From Vibrio sinaloensis (GTDB lineage: Bacteria > Pseudomonadota > Gammaproteobacteria > Enterobacterales > Vibrionaceae), in the NCBI RefSeq assembly GCF_023195835.1, contig NZ_CP096199.1, positions 1,550,001 to 1,614,000 on the forward strand: a DNA stretch of 64,000 bases, in the 5' to 3' direction. How positions within the stretch are numbered: position 1 is the stretch's first letter; each line of letters begins with the position of its first letter. The notes beneath the pieces were generated by a model. It ran no database searches. It saw only the letters and a program-made list of their open reading frames with translations, and had not been told where the DNA came from. The translations under genes and the position numbers were made by a program. Below, piece by piece: positions 1 to 9,278 of the stretch.

Positions 1-37
1 AACTTAGCAAGAGTGATAACAAGGCCATCAGTTTCAT
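1..37 (-). CDS. Partial CDS (N-terminus only), membrane or signal-peptide start
   Basis: An ATG at 37 on the minus strand opens a frame that runs off the left edge after 12 codons (M-K-L-M-A-L-L-S-L-L-L-S). It is preceded by a good Shine-Dalgarno (TAAGGAG) about six bases upstream. The hydrophobic start after a lysine suggests a signal peptide or first membrane helix. Too little is present to name the protein. It lies downstream of prc on the same strand, but a terminator separates the two, so it probably has its own promoter. Confidence 0.55.
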   Translation of the reverse strand, partial: MKLMALLSLLLS

Positions 38-96
38 AGCGCGCTCCTTACTCTTTTCTTTAAGCTTAGGCGCAGCACCAATAAAACGCGAAGAAA

Positions 97-110
97 TTGA
101 TCTAAATCAC
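97..110 (-). promoter_or_regulatory. Possible CRP/FNR-type site upstream of the left-edge gene
   Basis: On the minus strand this reads GTGATTTAGATCAA, within TGTGATTTAGATCAAT. It fits an FNR box (TTGAT-N4-ATCAA) with one mismatch and a CRP box with one good half-site. It sits about 60-73 bp before the partial gene's ATG. This is a consensus match only. Confidence 0.35.
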
Positions 111-125
111 ATTAATTATTCATAC

Positions 126-153
126 AAAAAAAGCGAGCCAGTTGGGCTCGCTT
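126..153 (-). terminator. Rho-independent terminator of prc
   Basis: Inverted repeat AAGCGAGCC / GGGCTCGCTT with a 4-base loop, followed on the minus strand by a run of seven T. It lies about 20 bp after the prc stop codon. Confidence 0.85.
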
Positions 154-171
154 ATTAACTTATTGATTAGA

Positions 172-2169
172 TTAGGACTTCAACATATCTATCATGATTG
201 CCACAGATTCATCTAAGTAAGCGTCTGGTGCTTGATAATCTTTTGGCACATCCTCAAGTGACTTAAACGGCTCTTCACCATTGGCCTTTTGACGCTCATT
301 GATTCGTGCGAGACGTTGCTTATCTGCCTTTTCGCTTTCAGCTTTGCGCGTTGCTTCATTGAGAGACAAGGTGTTGTCGTCTTTTTCTGCGCGATATTTA
401 ATAATATCTTCCGCGATAAAACCAAACTCCAGATCATCGGCAATGCGTTTTTGGTGCAGTTCGGTCAAGCGCTTAACCTGCTCAGAGTTACGTTGTAACA
501 CTTCATATTTCGCAGGTTCAATACTGTCCCAAGGCAACGCATTGTCTTCAACACTTTCCCCAGTTTCGCTTGGCTCCACTGCGGTTGGGAATGCAATATC
601 CGGTGCGACTCCACGATTTTGCGTACTGCCACCATCAATACGGTAGAATTTTTGAATGGTGTATTGCACATACCCAAGCTCTTTATCGAACAGATCATAG
701 ATGTGATTTAACGAACGATGCTGCTGAACGGTACCCTTTCCAAACGAGTTTTCACCGACGACTAACGCACGACCGTAGTCTTGCATCGCCGCGGCAAAAA
801 TCTCCGAGGCCGAAGCACTGTAGCGATTAACCAAAACTGTCATCGGACCGTCGTAGCTAATCTCTCCGTCGGTATCACTGTTAACATTGATACGACCGTA
901 ACTATCACGCACTTGAACAACCGGCCCACTAGTAATAAACAAACCCGATAGAGCCGTCGCCTCAGTCAGTGCTCCGCCACCGTTGTTTCTTAGGTCAACA
1001 ATGATGCCATCAACCTGATGCTGCTTGAGCTCAGTGATAAGCTTATCGGTGTCTTTTGCTAGGCCAACATAGAAGCTAGGTACTTCGAGTACACCAATTT
1101 TTTTACCATCTTTTTCAATCACTTCGGATTTAACAGCGCGATCTTCAAGGCGAATCTTATCACGTACGATAGTGATAACTTCTGATTTGGCACCTTGACC
1201 TTCGGGTAAAACTTGCAAGAACACTTTGGTGCCTTTCGGGCCTTTGATCAGTTGAACGACATCGTCTAAGCGCCAGCCGATAACGTCGACAATCTCTTCG
1301 CCATCTTGGCCAACTCCGATAATGCGGTCACCTTCAGAGAGCTGTTTGCTTTTAGATGCAGGACCACCAGCGACTAAAGAACGGATCACCGTATAGTCTT
1401 CAGTCATTTGCAATACAGCCCCTATACCTTCCAGGGAGAGGTTCATTTCAGTTTGAAACTGATCAGCACTGCGAGGTGACAAGTAACTTGTGTGGGGATC
1501 CACCTCTCGAGCAAATGCGTTCATATAGAGCTGAAACGCATCTTCACTATGCGTTTGGCTCAAGCGTTTAAGCGCATTGTTATAGCGCTTGCCGAGCACC
1601 TCTTTGATCTCATCCCACTTTTTGCCCGTCAGCTTAAGATTGAGTGCGTCATACTTTACGCGCTTGCGCCACAACTCATCGAGCTCTGTGGTATCTTTCG
1701 GCCACTGGGCTTCGCTACGATCTAGCTCAATCGACTCATCGCTATCGAATGTCATCTCTGTTTCTAGCAGACGCAATGCATACTCGAAACGCTCATAACG
1801 ACGTTTCATTGACAAGTTGTACACATCAAATGCGATCTGATTATCACCCGATTTTAACTGTTCATCGATCGAACTCGACCATTTAGCAAAGGAGTCAATA
1901 TCAGCTTGAGTGAAAATGTTTTTGTTGTAATCAAGCATCTCGACATAGCGGTCGAAAATGGCTTGAGAAAACTGATCGTTTAACGAGAAGTGTTTGTAGT
2001 GGGAACGAGTAAAGCGAGATGTGACACGTTTGCTTGCGGTCTCATGCTGAGCTTCAGGAGCGAGGACAGGTAAGTCTTCTAGGCTGATGTTTGCTTCTAG
2101 TGCATTTGCAGTAGACGCTGCTAGCCAGAGGCTAGCAGCAATCAGCGACAATTTTGAACGGCATTTCAT
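172..2169 (-). CDS. prc: Tail-specific (C-terminal processing) periplasmic protease Prc
   Basis: A 665-residue S41-family protease, close to the 682 residues of E. coli Prc. It has an N-terminal signal peptide (hydrophobic core, Ala-X-Ala ending near residue 23), a helical N-terminal domain, a PDZ domain around residues 240-320, and the catalytic core with the SASASE motif. S453 and K478, 25 residues apart, match the Ser-Lys dyad of Prc. The family degrades misfolded or SsrA-tagged periplasmic proteins and trims lipoproteins and cell-wall hydrolases from the C-terminus. It follows proQ by only about 17 bp on the same strand, as in E. coli, so the two are probably co-transcribed. The call is secure. 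Confidence 0.97.
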   Translation of the reverse strand: MKCRSKLSLIAASLWLAASTANALEANISLEDLPVLAPEAQHETASKRVTSRFTRSHYKHFSLNDQFSQAIFDRYVEMLDYNKNIFTQADIDSFAKWSSSIDEQLKSGDNQIAFDVYNLSMKRRYERFEYALRLLETEMTFDSDESIELDRSEAQWPKDTTELDELWRKRVKYDALNLKLTGKKWDEIKEVLGKRYNNALKRLSQTHSEDAFQLYMNAFAREVDPHTSYLSPRSADQFQTEMNLSLEGIGAVLQMTEDYTVIRSLVAGGPASKSKQLSEGDRIIGVGQDGEEIVDVIGWRLDDVVQLIKGPKGTKVFLQVLPEGQGAKSEVITIVRDKIRLEDRAVKSEVIEKDGKKIGVLEVPSFYVGLAKDTDKLITELKQHQVDGIIVDLRNNGGGALTEATALSGLFITSGPVVQVRDSYGRINVNSDTDGEISYDGPMTVLVNRYSASASEIFAAAMQDYGRALVVGENSFGKGTVQQHRSLNHIYDLFDKELGYVQYTIQKFYRIDGGSTQNRGVAPDIAFPTAVEPSETGESVEDNALPWDSIEPAKYEVLQRNSEQVKRLTELHQKRIADDLEFGFIAEDIIKYRAEKDDNTLSLNEATRKAESEKADKQRLARINERQKANGEEPFKSLEDVPKDYQAPDAYLDESVAIMIDMLKS

Positions 2170-2186
2170 GCGTAGGAGTATCTCCT

Positions 2187-2816
2187 TTATGCGCGCAGGT
2201 GCTCCGCTTTCACAACCATTTGTAGGCCGTTAGACAGTTGAACACGCACATCTTCCTTATTGATTTCAACGATAGTCGCAGCCATGTTTCCTTTGCCCAT
2301 ATTAACGTTAACTTGATTGCCTACTTTTACTTCGTCGGCATTCAGAGCGCGTGTCTCTACTGGCTTACTGGCTTTTTGTACTTTGTTCTGTTGTGGGCGA
2401 CGGCCTTGAGGCTTCTTCGCCGCAGGCTTCGCTTTTGCTTTGCCTTCTTCACGTGCTTTTTGAGCTTGCTCTTTACGACGTGCTTGTACCTTAGCTTTGC
2501 TCTCTGCAAGTGCAGTTTTTGCGTGTTCTACGTGTTCTTCGTCAAGTTCACCCGCTGGGTTACCATCCAAATCGACACGGACTGCACCAGGCTTAACACC
2601 GTGTAGGTAGCGCCATGATGAAGTGTACTGTCTTAACGCTGCACGAAGCTGAGTCTTGCTCACTTTTGGATCATCTGCGAGACGTTCCGCAAGATCTTGA
2701 AAAATACCAATTTTAAGTGGTTTTGCTTCACCTTCTAAAGTAAAGCACTTAGGGAAACATTCAGCAACGTATGCGATAACTTCTTTGCTGTTTTTTAACT
2801 TTTCAGTGTTTTCCAT
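2187..2816 (-). CDS. proQ: RNA chaperone ProQ
   Basis: A 209-residue FinO/ProQ-family RNA-binding protein. The frame is open to 2852, but the ATG at 2816 ([13 protein letters not shown]) matches the known ProQ N-terminus and has AGGA seven to eight bases upstream, so it is preferred. Domains: a FinO-like RNA-binding domain (about residues 1-115, with the VAECFP/FPKCF region), a Lys/Ala-rich linker (about 115-165) and a C-terminal Tudor/KOW-like domain ([14 protein letters not shown] onward). ProQ binds many structured sRNAs and mRNA 3' ends and controls translation and stability. Its location upstream of prc is conserved with E. coli. Confidence 0.96.
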   Translation of the reverse strand: MENTEKLKNSKEVIAYVAECFPKCFTLEGEAKPLKIGIFQDLAERLADDPKVSKTQLRAALRQYTSSWRYLHGVKPGAVRVDLDGNPAGELDEEHVEHAKTALAESKAKVQARRKEQAQKAREEGKAKAKPAAKKPQGRRPQQNKVQKASKPVETRALNADEVKVGNQVNVNMGKGNMAATIVEINKEDVRVQLSNGLQMVVKAEHLRA

Positions 2817-2915
2817 GAGGATTCCTGGTTGTTGCGGCTTGTCCGCGAGCATTAAGTATAAATATTTGAGGTATTATAGTGACCTGCAAGCGAAAAACCA
2901 CACTCAATAATCAAT

Positions 2916-3389
2916 TTATGCCTTGATAGCGTGTGAATTAAGCAGCTTTTCTACTTCACTCATCAAAAACGTTAACCCCTGCTCATCGATTTCACTAAAT
3001 CGCCCAACATGAGGACTGTCGATATCGAGTACGCCAGCGACTTCCCCACCAATCGAGAACGGAATCACAAGTTCTGAGTTGCTTTCTGCATCACAAGCGA
3101 TGTGACCTTCAAACTGATGGACATCATAGATACGCTGCACGCTGTTGGTCGACACCGCAGTCCCGCACACCCCTCGCCCTACCGGAATACGCACACAAGC
3201 AGGTTTACCTTGGAACGGGCCCAATACTAACTCGCCTTCTTTCATTAGGTAAAAACCCACCCAGTTAAGTCCCTCTAATTCCATATTCAATAAAGAACTT
3301 ATATTAGATAAGTTAGCAATGAGATCAGACTCAGATTCGATTAATGCGATGACTTGTTTGGTTAAGCGTTGATACTGTTCTATTTTCAT
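2916..3389 (-). CDS. msrC: Free methionine-(R)-sulfoxide reductase (GAF domain)
   Basis: A single-GAF-domain protein of 157 residues that reduces free Met-R-sulfoxide in the cytoplasm with thioredoxin. Three cysteines at C65, C75 and C99 have exactly the 10 and 24 residue spacing of the catalytic cysteines C84/C94/C118 of the E. coli enzyme. The motif GRGVCGTA is characteristic. It sits upstream of proQ on the same strand and is divergent from the ABC exporter. The gene order msrC-proQ-prc is the conserved Enterobacteria/Vibrio arrangement (E. coli yebR-proQ-prc). Confidence 0.95.
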   Translation of the reverse strand: MKIEQYQRLTKQVIALIESESDLIANLSNISSLLNMELEGLNWVGFYLMKEGELVLGPFQGKPACVRIPVGRGVCGTAVSTNSVQRIYDVHQFEGHIACDAESNSELVIPFSIGGEVAGVLDIDSPHVGRFSEIDEQGLTFLMSEVEKLLNSHAIKA

Positions 3390-3475
3390 ACTACTTCCAT
3401 TTGAAAACTGGAGACTTCTATCATGAATCTACGTAAAATGCGCACAAACAACAAATAGTAAGCATTCTCATTATA

Positions 3476-5272
3476 ATGACCGACAATCCCAACACTATTA
3501 GCCGTTCTTGGTTGATAACTCAAGCAAAAAAGCACAAATCTAAGCTTATCTTTGCCAATCTTATCGCGCTGCTGGCCACTCTGATTAGCGTACCCATTCC
3601 TCTGCTTATGCCTTTAATGGTTGACGAAGTGCTCCTCAATCAACCGGGACAAGGGTTGGCGGCGATGAATTGTTTATTGCCAGTATCAATGCAAACCCCG
3701 ACTGGCTATATCTTCTTGACGCTAGTGTTGGTGATTATCATGCGCAGTGTAAGCCAAGCACTGAACATATTGCAAAGCCGACAATTCACACTGGTCTCGA
3801 AGACCATCACCTATAAAATGCGCAGCAAAATGATTGATAAGCTGGGCCGTATCAGTATTCGCCAGTATGAAACTCGGGGCAGCGGCGGAGTCAACGCGCA
3901 CTTGATCACTGATATCGAAACCATCGATCAATTTATCGGTTCAACATTAAGTAAGTTCCTCATTAGCTTACTCACTGTTCTCGGAACGGCAGGGGTGCTG
4001 CTGTGGCTAGATTGGCGTTTAGGGTTGTTTATCTTATTAGTGAATCCAGTGGTGATTTACTTTTCACGTAAACTCGGTAGCAAGGTCAAACACCTCAAGA
4101 AGAAAGAGAACCAATCTTTTGAACGGTTTCAAAACCGACTGGTTGAGACCTTAGATGGCATCTATCAGCTGCGAGCGGCAAATCGCGAGCGTGAATTTCT
4201 CTCTGAGTTGAAACAGCAAGCCAACCAAATTCGCATCGATGCTGACAAATACGCTTGGCAATCAGAAGCCGCCGGACGTGTTTCATTCCTGTTGTTTTTG
4301 CTCGGTTTCGAACTGTTTCGCGCCGTCGCGATGTTGATGGTGCTGTTCAGTGATTTGACGATTGGCCAGATCTTCGCGGTTTTCGGTTACTTGTGGTTTA
4401 TGTTGTCCCCTGTTCAGGAACTGCTCGGCATTCAGTTCTCTTGGTACAGTGCGAAAGCCGCGTTGAAGCGTATCAACGCCCTACTTGATTTAGAGGAAGA
4501 GGCTCGACCTGTCAGTAAAGTGAACCCATTTAGCGATGACCGAGAAGTGGATGTCGTGGTTGAAAAAGTTAACTTTTCTTACAACGCTGAAGCGCAGGTA
4601 TTGCGTGACCTCAGCTTAACCATTCCAGCCGGTAAAAAGGTTGCTCTGGTGGGGGCTAGCGGTGGGGGTAAATCGACGTTGATTCAATTGCTGATTGGAG
4701 TTTATCAAGCCGATTCGGGCACGATTCGCTTTAATGGCGAACGCTGTGAAGATATCAGTTTTGCGACAATTAGAGAGCAAATTGCTGTGGTATTACAACA
4801 GCCTATACTTTTTAATGACACTTTGAGGCATAATCTCACCTTAGGCTCTGACTACGATGACTTGCAACTGTGGCGCGCACTAGAAATCGCTCAAATGCAA
4901 GACGTCATCAAGCAATTGAGTGACGGACTCGATACGCAAATCGGCCGCAGCGGTATTCGTTTGTCTGGTGGACAAAGACAACGTTTGGCGATCGCTAGAA
5001 TGATTCTGAGTAATCCGAAATTTGTTATTTTGGATGAAGCAACCTCAGCGCTCGATACTGCGACAGAGGCCGCACTGCACAAGGCATTGACCGACTTTTT
5101 GCATGGCCGCACCACGTTGATTGTTGCGCATCGATTGTCGGCCGTTAAGCAGGCAGATCTGATTTATGTGTTAGAAGATGGTCAAGTTACTCAAACAGGC
5201 ACGCATGGAGAGTTGGTTGAACAACAAGGCTTATATCAAACCCTGTATGGCAGTGTGCAGTCACACCATTAG
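3476..5272 (+). CDS. ABC exporter, membrane and ATPase domains fused (MsbA/multidrug type)
   Basis: A 598-residue half-transporter. The N-terminal part (about 20-310) holds about six membrane helices of the ABC type-1 exporter fold. The ATPase domain has a Walker A (GASGGGKST, about 393-401), a signature LSGGQRQR (about 498), a Walker B VILDEATSALD (about 517-523) and an H-loop IVAHRL (about 549). Such proteins work as dimers at the inner membrane. The substrate cannot be read from sequence; lipid, peptide or drug export are all possible. The start ATG has only a weak ribosome-binding site. It is 35 bp before letA on the same strand, so it may share a transcript with the Let lipid-transport genes. 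Confidence 0.9.
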   Translation: MTDNPNTISRSWLITQAKKHKSKLIFANLIALLATLISVPIPLLMPLMVDEVLLNQPGQGLAAMNCLLPVSMQTPTGYIFLTLVLVIIMRSVSQALNILQSRQFTLVSKTITYKMRSKMIDKLGRISIRQYETRGSGGVNAHLITDIETIDQFIGSTLSKFLISLLTVLGTAGVLLWLDWRLGLFILLVNPVVIYFSRKLGSKVKHLKKKENQSFERFQNRLVETLDGIYQLRAANREREFLSELKQQANQIRIDADKYAWQSEAAGRVSFLLFLLGFELFRAVAMLMVLFSDLTIGQIFAVFGYLWFMLSPVQELLGIQFSWYSAKAALKRINALLDLEEEARPVSKVNPFSDDREVDVVVEKVNFSYNAEAQVLRDLSLTIPAGKKVALVGASGGGKSTLIQLLIGVYQADSGTIRFNGERCEDISFATIREQIAVVLQQPILFNDTLRHNLTLGSDYDDLQLWRALEIAQMQDVIKQLSDGLDTQIGRSGIRLSGGQRQRLAIARMILSNPKFVILDEATSALDTATEAALHKALTDFLHGRTTLIVAHRLSAVKQADLIYVLEDGQVTQTGTHGELVEQQGLYQTLYGSVQSHH

Positions 5273-5307
5273 CCAGAAAAAACCAGTCATCAATCAGGAG
5301 AGTAGCC

Positions 5308-6567
5308 ATGGGCCGCTCTCCTAACATGCATGCCCACCCTTCTCAAACTAACTCGGTTCGCTTATGCCATGGCTGTGAGTTACCGGTTGACCTTATTGAT
5401 GTTGAGCAAGGCAAAAGCGCTTTTTGCCCGCGTTGCAATACTTGGCTTTATCGCGGTGGCAATCCGTCACTGTCTGGCAATCTCGCCTTAGCCATCACTT
5501 GCTTGCTATTGTTTATTCCTTCGCATTTTTTCGACTTCATCAGCATTCGCCTGTTTGGGGTGATGATCCCTGCCACTCTACCTGCTGGCATTTGGACTCT
5601 GGCCGATGAAGGGTTCTTGTTTTTGGCGGCACTGATTTTTTTCTGCAGTTCACTCGCGCCACTGATTCTCTCCAGCGCGGTCGTCAGTGCTCATATCGCG
5701 CTCAAAGTGAACTCATTTCGGATATTAAAACCCTCGCTGGCACTGATTCAACGAATAAAACCTTGGGTGATGATTGATGTATTTCTGGTCAGCATCGCCA
5801 TTTCGTGCTTCAAGCTGCAAGACTACTCAGATATTTTCGTTGGTCCGGGCCTGATAGGCCTATTGTTGCTGCAAGTGAGTACCGTGTTACTGCTCACAAG
5901 AATAAGTGTGCGTCGCTACTGGGAAGTGTTTTCACCCGAGAGTAGTTATCCCGCTTCTCGAAAGGATCTGCATTGTCACCAATGTCACCTCTCCCAACCA
6001 GAAGCTGAGCAGTGTTTGCGTTGCCACAACCCCATTCACCACCGCAAGCCGTTCTCGGTACAAAAAACTTGGGCATATCTGATTGCAGCGAGTATCGCCA
6101 TATTTCCAGCCAACTTGATTCCTATTTCTATCTTACTGACCAACGGCAAGCGGCTCGAGGATACGATATTTTCTGGTGTCGCTTCACTGATTAATAGTGG
6201 GATGACAGGCATCGCTATCATCATTTTTGTCGCCAGTATTGTGGTGCCTGTGGCTAAGATTTTAGGGCTATCTTACTTACTTCTAGCCATTCAGTTTAAG
6301 CGCAAAATTTATCACCGCCATCGGATGTTTATGTACTTCGTCATTAAATGGATTGGCCGCTGGTCTATGATGGATCTATTCGTTATCTCGATCATGATGA
6401 CACTGGTCGATCGTGGTCAAATTCTCGACTTTACCCCAGGTTTTGGCGCCGTCGCTTTTGGTATTGTCGTGGTACTAACCATGCTGGCAGCAGAAAGCAT
6501 GGACCCTAGGCTAATTTGGGATAACTACCCAGACGCAAATAAAGAGAAAGAGTCTACTAATGAGTAA
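5308..6567 (+). CDS. letA: Inner-membrane lipid-transport protein LetA (YebS/PqiA family)
   Basis: A 419-residue polytopic protein of the PqiA/YebS family, partner of the MCE protein LetB in moving lipids between inner and outer membranes. Two zinc-ribbon-like modules are visible: C20xxC23...C40xxC43, and a second CHQC...CLRC cluster around residues 223-240. Each is followed by about four membrane helices, the duplicated architecture of LetA. The ATG at 5308 has AGGAG seven bases upstream, which supports it over the ATG at 5326. Its 3' end overlaps letB by 8 bp, which implies translational coupling. Confidence 0.94.
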   Translation: MGRSPNMHAHPSQTNSVRLCHGCELPVDLIDVEQGKSAFCPRCNTWLYRGGNPSLSGNLALAITCLLLFIPSHFFDFISIRLFGVMIPATLPAGIWTLADEGFLFLAALIFFCSSLAPLILSSAVVSAHIALKVNSFRILKPSLALIQRIKPWVMIDVFLVSIAISCFKLQDYSDIFVGPGLIGLLLLQVSTVLLLTRISVRRYWEVFSPESSYPASRKDLHCHQCHLSQPEAEQCLRCHNPIHHRKPFSVQKTWAYLIAASIAIFPANLIPISILLTNGKRLEDTIFSGVASLINSGMTGIAIIIFVASIVVPVAKILGLSYLLLAIQFKRKIYHRHRMFMYFVIKWIGRWSMMDLFVISIMMTLVDRGQILDFTPGFGAVAFGIVVVLTMLAAESMDPRLIWDNYPDANKEKESTNE

Positions 6568-9193
6568 TGCCTCCCCGACGCAACGATCTTACTCGCCAAA
6601 GGTGAAGAGGAATAAGGGCCTCTCACCGCTCTGGCTGCTACCTGTGCTGACTATGGTGTTAGCAGGATGGTTGGTGTTTACCGCCATTCAAGATGCTGGA
6701 CAACGAGTGCAAATCTATTTCTCAGATGCTCAAGGACTGATCGCAGGCCGGACCACCATTCGCTACCAAGGTCTTGAGGTCGGTATGGTCAAAGACATCA
6801 ACCTGGCCGAGGATCTGCAAAGTATCTATGTAGAAGCTGACATCTATCCAGAAGCCGCCAAACTGCTGACCAAAGGTGCTCGCTTTTGGATGGTCAAACC
6901 CACCGCGAGTCTGTCGGGCATTTCTGGCCTCGACGCACTTGTCTCTGGCAACTATATCGCGATTGCGCCCGCGGACAATCCCTCAGAGCCAGAAACAACC
7001 TTTGCCGCTTTGGAGCGTGCGCCGTCAGACTTACTCAACAAAGAGGGATTGTCGATTTCCCTGAAGTCGCGCGATTTGGGCGGAATTTCAATTGGTTCAC
7101 AAATCGTCTATCGTAAAATCCCAATTGGGGAGGTTTACAGCTACCAACTGGATGATGATGACAAAAGCGTTATTATTAATGCCACGATCGATGAAGAGTA
7201 TCGCCATATCATCACTCACGATAGCCGATTTTGGAATGTCAGCGGAGTTGGCGCCAACATCGGTTTCGGCGGTGTCGATGTTCGCTTAGAAAGTCTCAGC
7301 GCATTAATTGGTGGTTCAATTGCGGTCGACTCACCCGATGGCGGTGAGCCAGTGGCCGAAAACACCCAATTTAGACTCTACCCTGACCTTAAAACCGCAG
7401 GTCGTGGTATCGCGATAAAAATCACGCTCCCTGATGACAACAAAATCAGTGCATCCGGCGCGCCTATTATCTACCGAGGCGTTGAAGTCGGACAGGTCAC
7501 CCACCTGGAATTAACAGAGGGCCGCGAGCAAGTTGTCGCTCAAGCAGCGATACAACCTGCATTTAGTGACATGCTCACCAGTGGTAGCCAGTTCATTTTG
7601 CAAGAAGCGCGCGTTTCATTAAGTGGTGTAGAAAACCTCAGTAATATCATCAAGGGTAACTTTCTGACTATCGTGCCTGGAGAAGGAGAGCGTGCTCGTC
7701 ACTTTACCGCCATTCGCACCGAGGACTTCAAGCGCAAACAAGCGCGAACCGTGGCATTGAAGTTAGTCTCGGACAACTCATTCGGCCTCGAACGAGGCGC
7801 TGAGATTATGTATCGTGGGATCAGTGTTGGCTCGGTAACGGAAGTCAAACTGGTCAAAGACAGTGTTCAGTTTGATGCGTTGGTCGACAGTGATTACGCG
7901 CACTTAATCAAATCACAAAACCGCTTTTATGTAACCGGCAGTGCCAGCGCAGAGTTGACCGAGTCTGGCCTCAACATCTCTGTTCCACCAGCAAAACAGC
8001 TGCTGGCAGGTTCGATTAGTTTTGTCAGCGAAGGACAAAATAAAGCGCGAATCGAATACCAACTTTACCCGAGTAAATCACTCGCTGAGTTGGCCAAGTA
8101 CAATATGTCTGGCTCAACCCAGTTAACACTATTTGCTTCCGAGCTGCCCCCTGTGAGCATTGGTAGCCCATTGCTATACCGTAACCTACAAGTGGGCAGT
8201 ATTGCCGATTTCTACTTAGTCGACGGTGGTGTGTTGATCACAGCCAGTATTGAAAACCAATACAAACATCTGATCACCGAGCAAACCGTATTTTGGAATC
8301 GCTCTGGCGTTGAAGTTGACGCCAGCCTTGCAGGCATCAGTATTTCTGCTGCTCCACTGACGTCATTGATCAAAGGGGGAATTGCTTTTGATTCCCTCCC
8401 AGGCGTAGACAACAAGCAAAATGACAAATGGCTGCTGTATCAAGACTACAAAACAGCACGCAAATTTGGTCAAGTGATCACCCTCACCTACCAAGGTGAG
8501 AACCGTTTATCGGCAGGCTCAGCGATTAATTATAACGGCGTCAAAGTTGGTGAAGTGACGTTAATCGTTCCTGACTTTCGTCGTCAGCGTGTTGAAATAA
8601 AGGCGCGCGTGCTGCCTGAATATACTGAGAAAATCGCTGTCGACGGCTCTTTCTTTTGGCTTCCGAAAGCAGAGTTCGGCATCGATGGCATCAAGAATGC
8701 TCATAATCTACTATCGCAATCAATTAACGTTCTGCCCGGTAAAGGCAAAAAACACAACGCGTTTGTACTTCACGCCAATAAACAGACAGAGCAAGGGGTA
8801 AGGTTTACCCTACAAAGCGAAACTCGCGGCTCTATCAAAAAAGGGACGCCGATCCTCTATCGTGACATGCAAGTGGGTGAAGTCATCAAAGTTGAGCTTG
8901 GCGAGTTTGCTGACCGAGTCGTATCGACTATCGCCATTCAGCCCGACTACGCCTACTTAGTTAGACGTAATACCGTTTTTTGGAATACCTCAGGTGTTGA
9001 TGTGTCGATTGGTCTCAGCGGAGCCAATATTAAGTCAGGCACCTTAGATAGTTTGGTGCGCGGTGGTATTACCTTCGCCACCCCAGAGCAAAAGCAATTA
9101 CAACCTGCGGCGCCGCCAGAGACCTCTTTCTTCCTGTACAGCCAAGCTGAAGAGAGTTGGGCGAGTTGGCGAACCGCCATACCTAAGCCGTAG
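6560..9193 (+). CDS. letB: MCE-domain lipid tunnel protein LetB (YebT)
   Basis: An 877-residue protein with one N-terminal membrane helix (about 20-42) and seven tandem MCE domains. Each domain is marked by a G-x-x-I-x-Y-[RQN]-G/N-x-x-V/I-G-x-V motif, for example TTIRYQGLEVGMV, PIIYRGVEVGQV, AINYNGVKVGEV and PILYRDMQVGEV. E. coli LetB also has seven MCE rings, which stack into a periplasm-spanning hydrophobic tunnel. Start overlaps the letA stop (ATGAGTAA). The LetA-LetB pair works with other MCE systems to keep outer-membrane lipid composition. Confidence 0.96.
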   Translation: MSNASPTQRSYSPKVKRNKGLSPLWLLPVLTMVLAGWLVFTAIQDAGQRVQIYFSDAQGLIAGRTTIRYQGLEVGMVKDINLAEDLQSIYVEADIYPEAAKLLTKGARFWMVKPTASLSGISGLDALVSGNYIAIAPADNPSEPETTFAALERAPSDLLNKEGLSISLKSRDLGGISIGSQIVYRKIPIGEVYSYQLDDDDKSVIINATIDEEYRHIITHDSRFWNVSGVGANIGFGGVDVRLESLSALIGGSIAVDSPDGGEPVAENTQFRLYPDLKTAGRGIAIKITLPDDNKISASGAPIIYRGVEVGQVTHLELTEGREQVVAQAAIQPAFSDMLTSGSQFILQEARVSLSGVENLSNIIKGNFLTIVPGEGERARHFTAIRTEDFKRKQARTVALKLVSDNSFGLERGAEIMYRGISVGSVTEVKLVKDSVQFDALVDSDYAHLIKSQNRFYVTGSASAELTESGLNISVPPAKQLLAGSISFVSEGQNKARIEYQLYPSKSLAELAKYNMSGSTQLTLFASELPPVSIGSPLLYRNLQVGSIADFYLVDGGVLITASIENQYKHLITEQTVFWNRSGVEVDASLAGISISAAPLTSLIKGGIAFDSLPGVDNKQNDKWLLYQDYKTARKFGQVITLTYQGENRLSAGSAINYNGVKVGEVTLIVPDFRRQRVEIKARVLPEYTEKIAVDGSFFWLPKAEFGIDGIKNAHNLLSQSINVLPGKGKKHNAFVLHANKQTEQGVRFTLQSETRGSIKKGTPILYRDMQVGEVIKVELGEFADRVVSTIAIQPDYAYLVRRNTVFWNTSGVDVSIGLSGANIKSGTLDSLVRGGITFATPEQKQLQPAAPPETSFFLYSQAEESWASWRTAIPKP

Positions 9194-9200
9194 AAAGTAC

Positions 9201-9229
9201 AAAACGCAGCGAAATCGCTGCGTTTTTGC
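9201..9229 (+). terminator. Terminator after letB
   Basis: Hairpin ACGCAGCGA / TCGCTGCGT followed by TTTTTGC, about 10 bp after the letB stop. It separates the let genes from rsmF, whose start lies about 50 bp on. Confidence 0.85.
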
Positions 9230-9278
9230 TTCAAGCTCGGTATAATCTTGGCCTTTTCATCCAAGCCGAGAAACCGTC

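Noticed and set aside
299..646. Plus-strand frames inside prc (up to 115 residues)
   Set aside because: They lie antisense to a clear protease gene and show no domain or ribosome-binding site.
2238..2606. 122-residue hydrophobic plus-strand frame within proQ
   Set aside because: It is the complement of the Lys/Ala-rich ProQ linker, which yields Phe/Leu-rich translation on the other strand.
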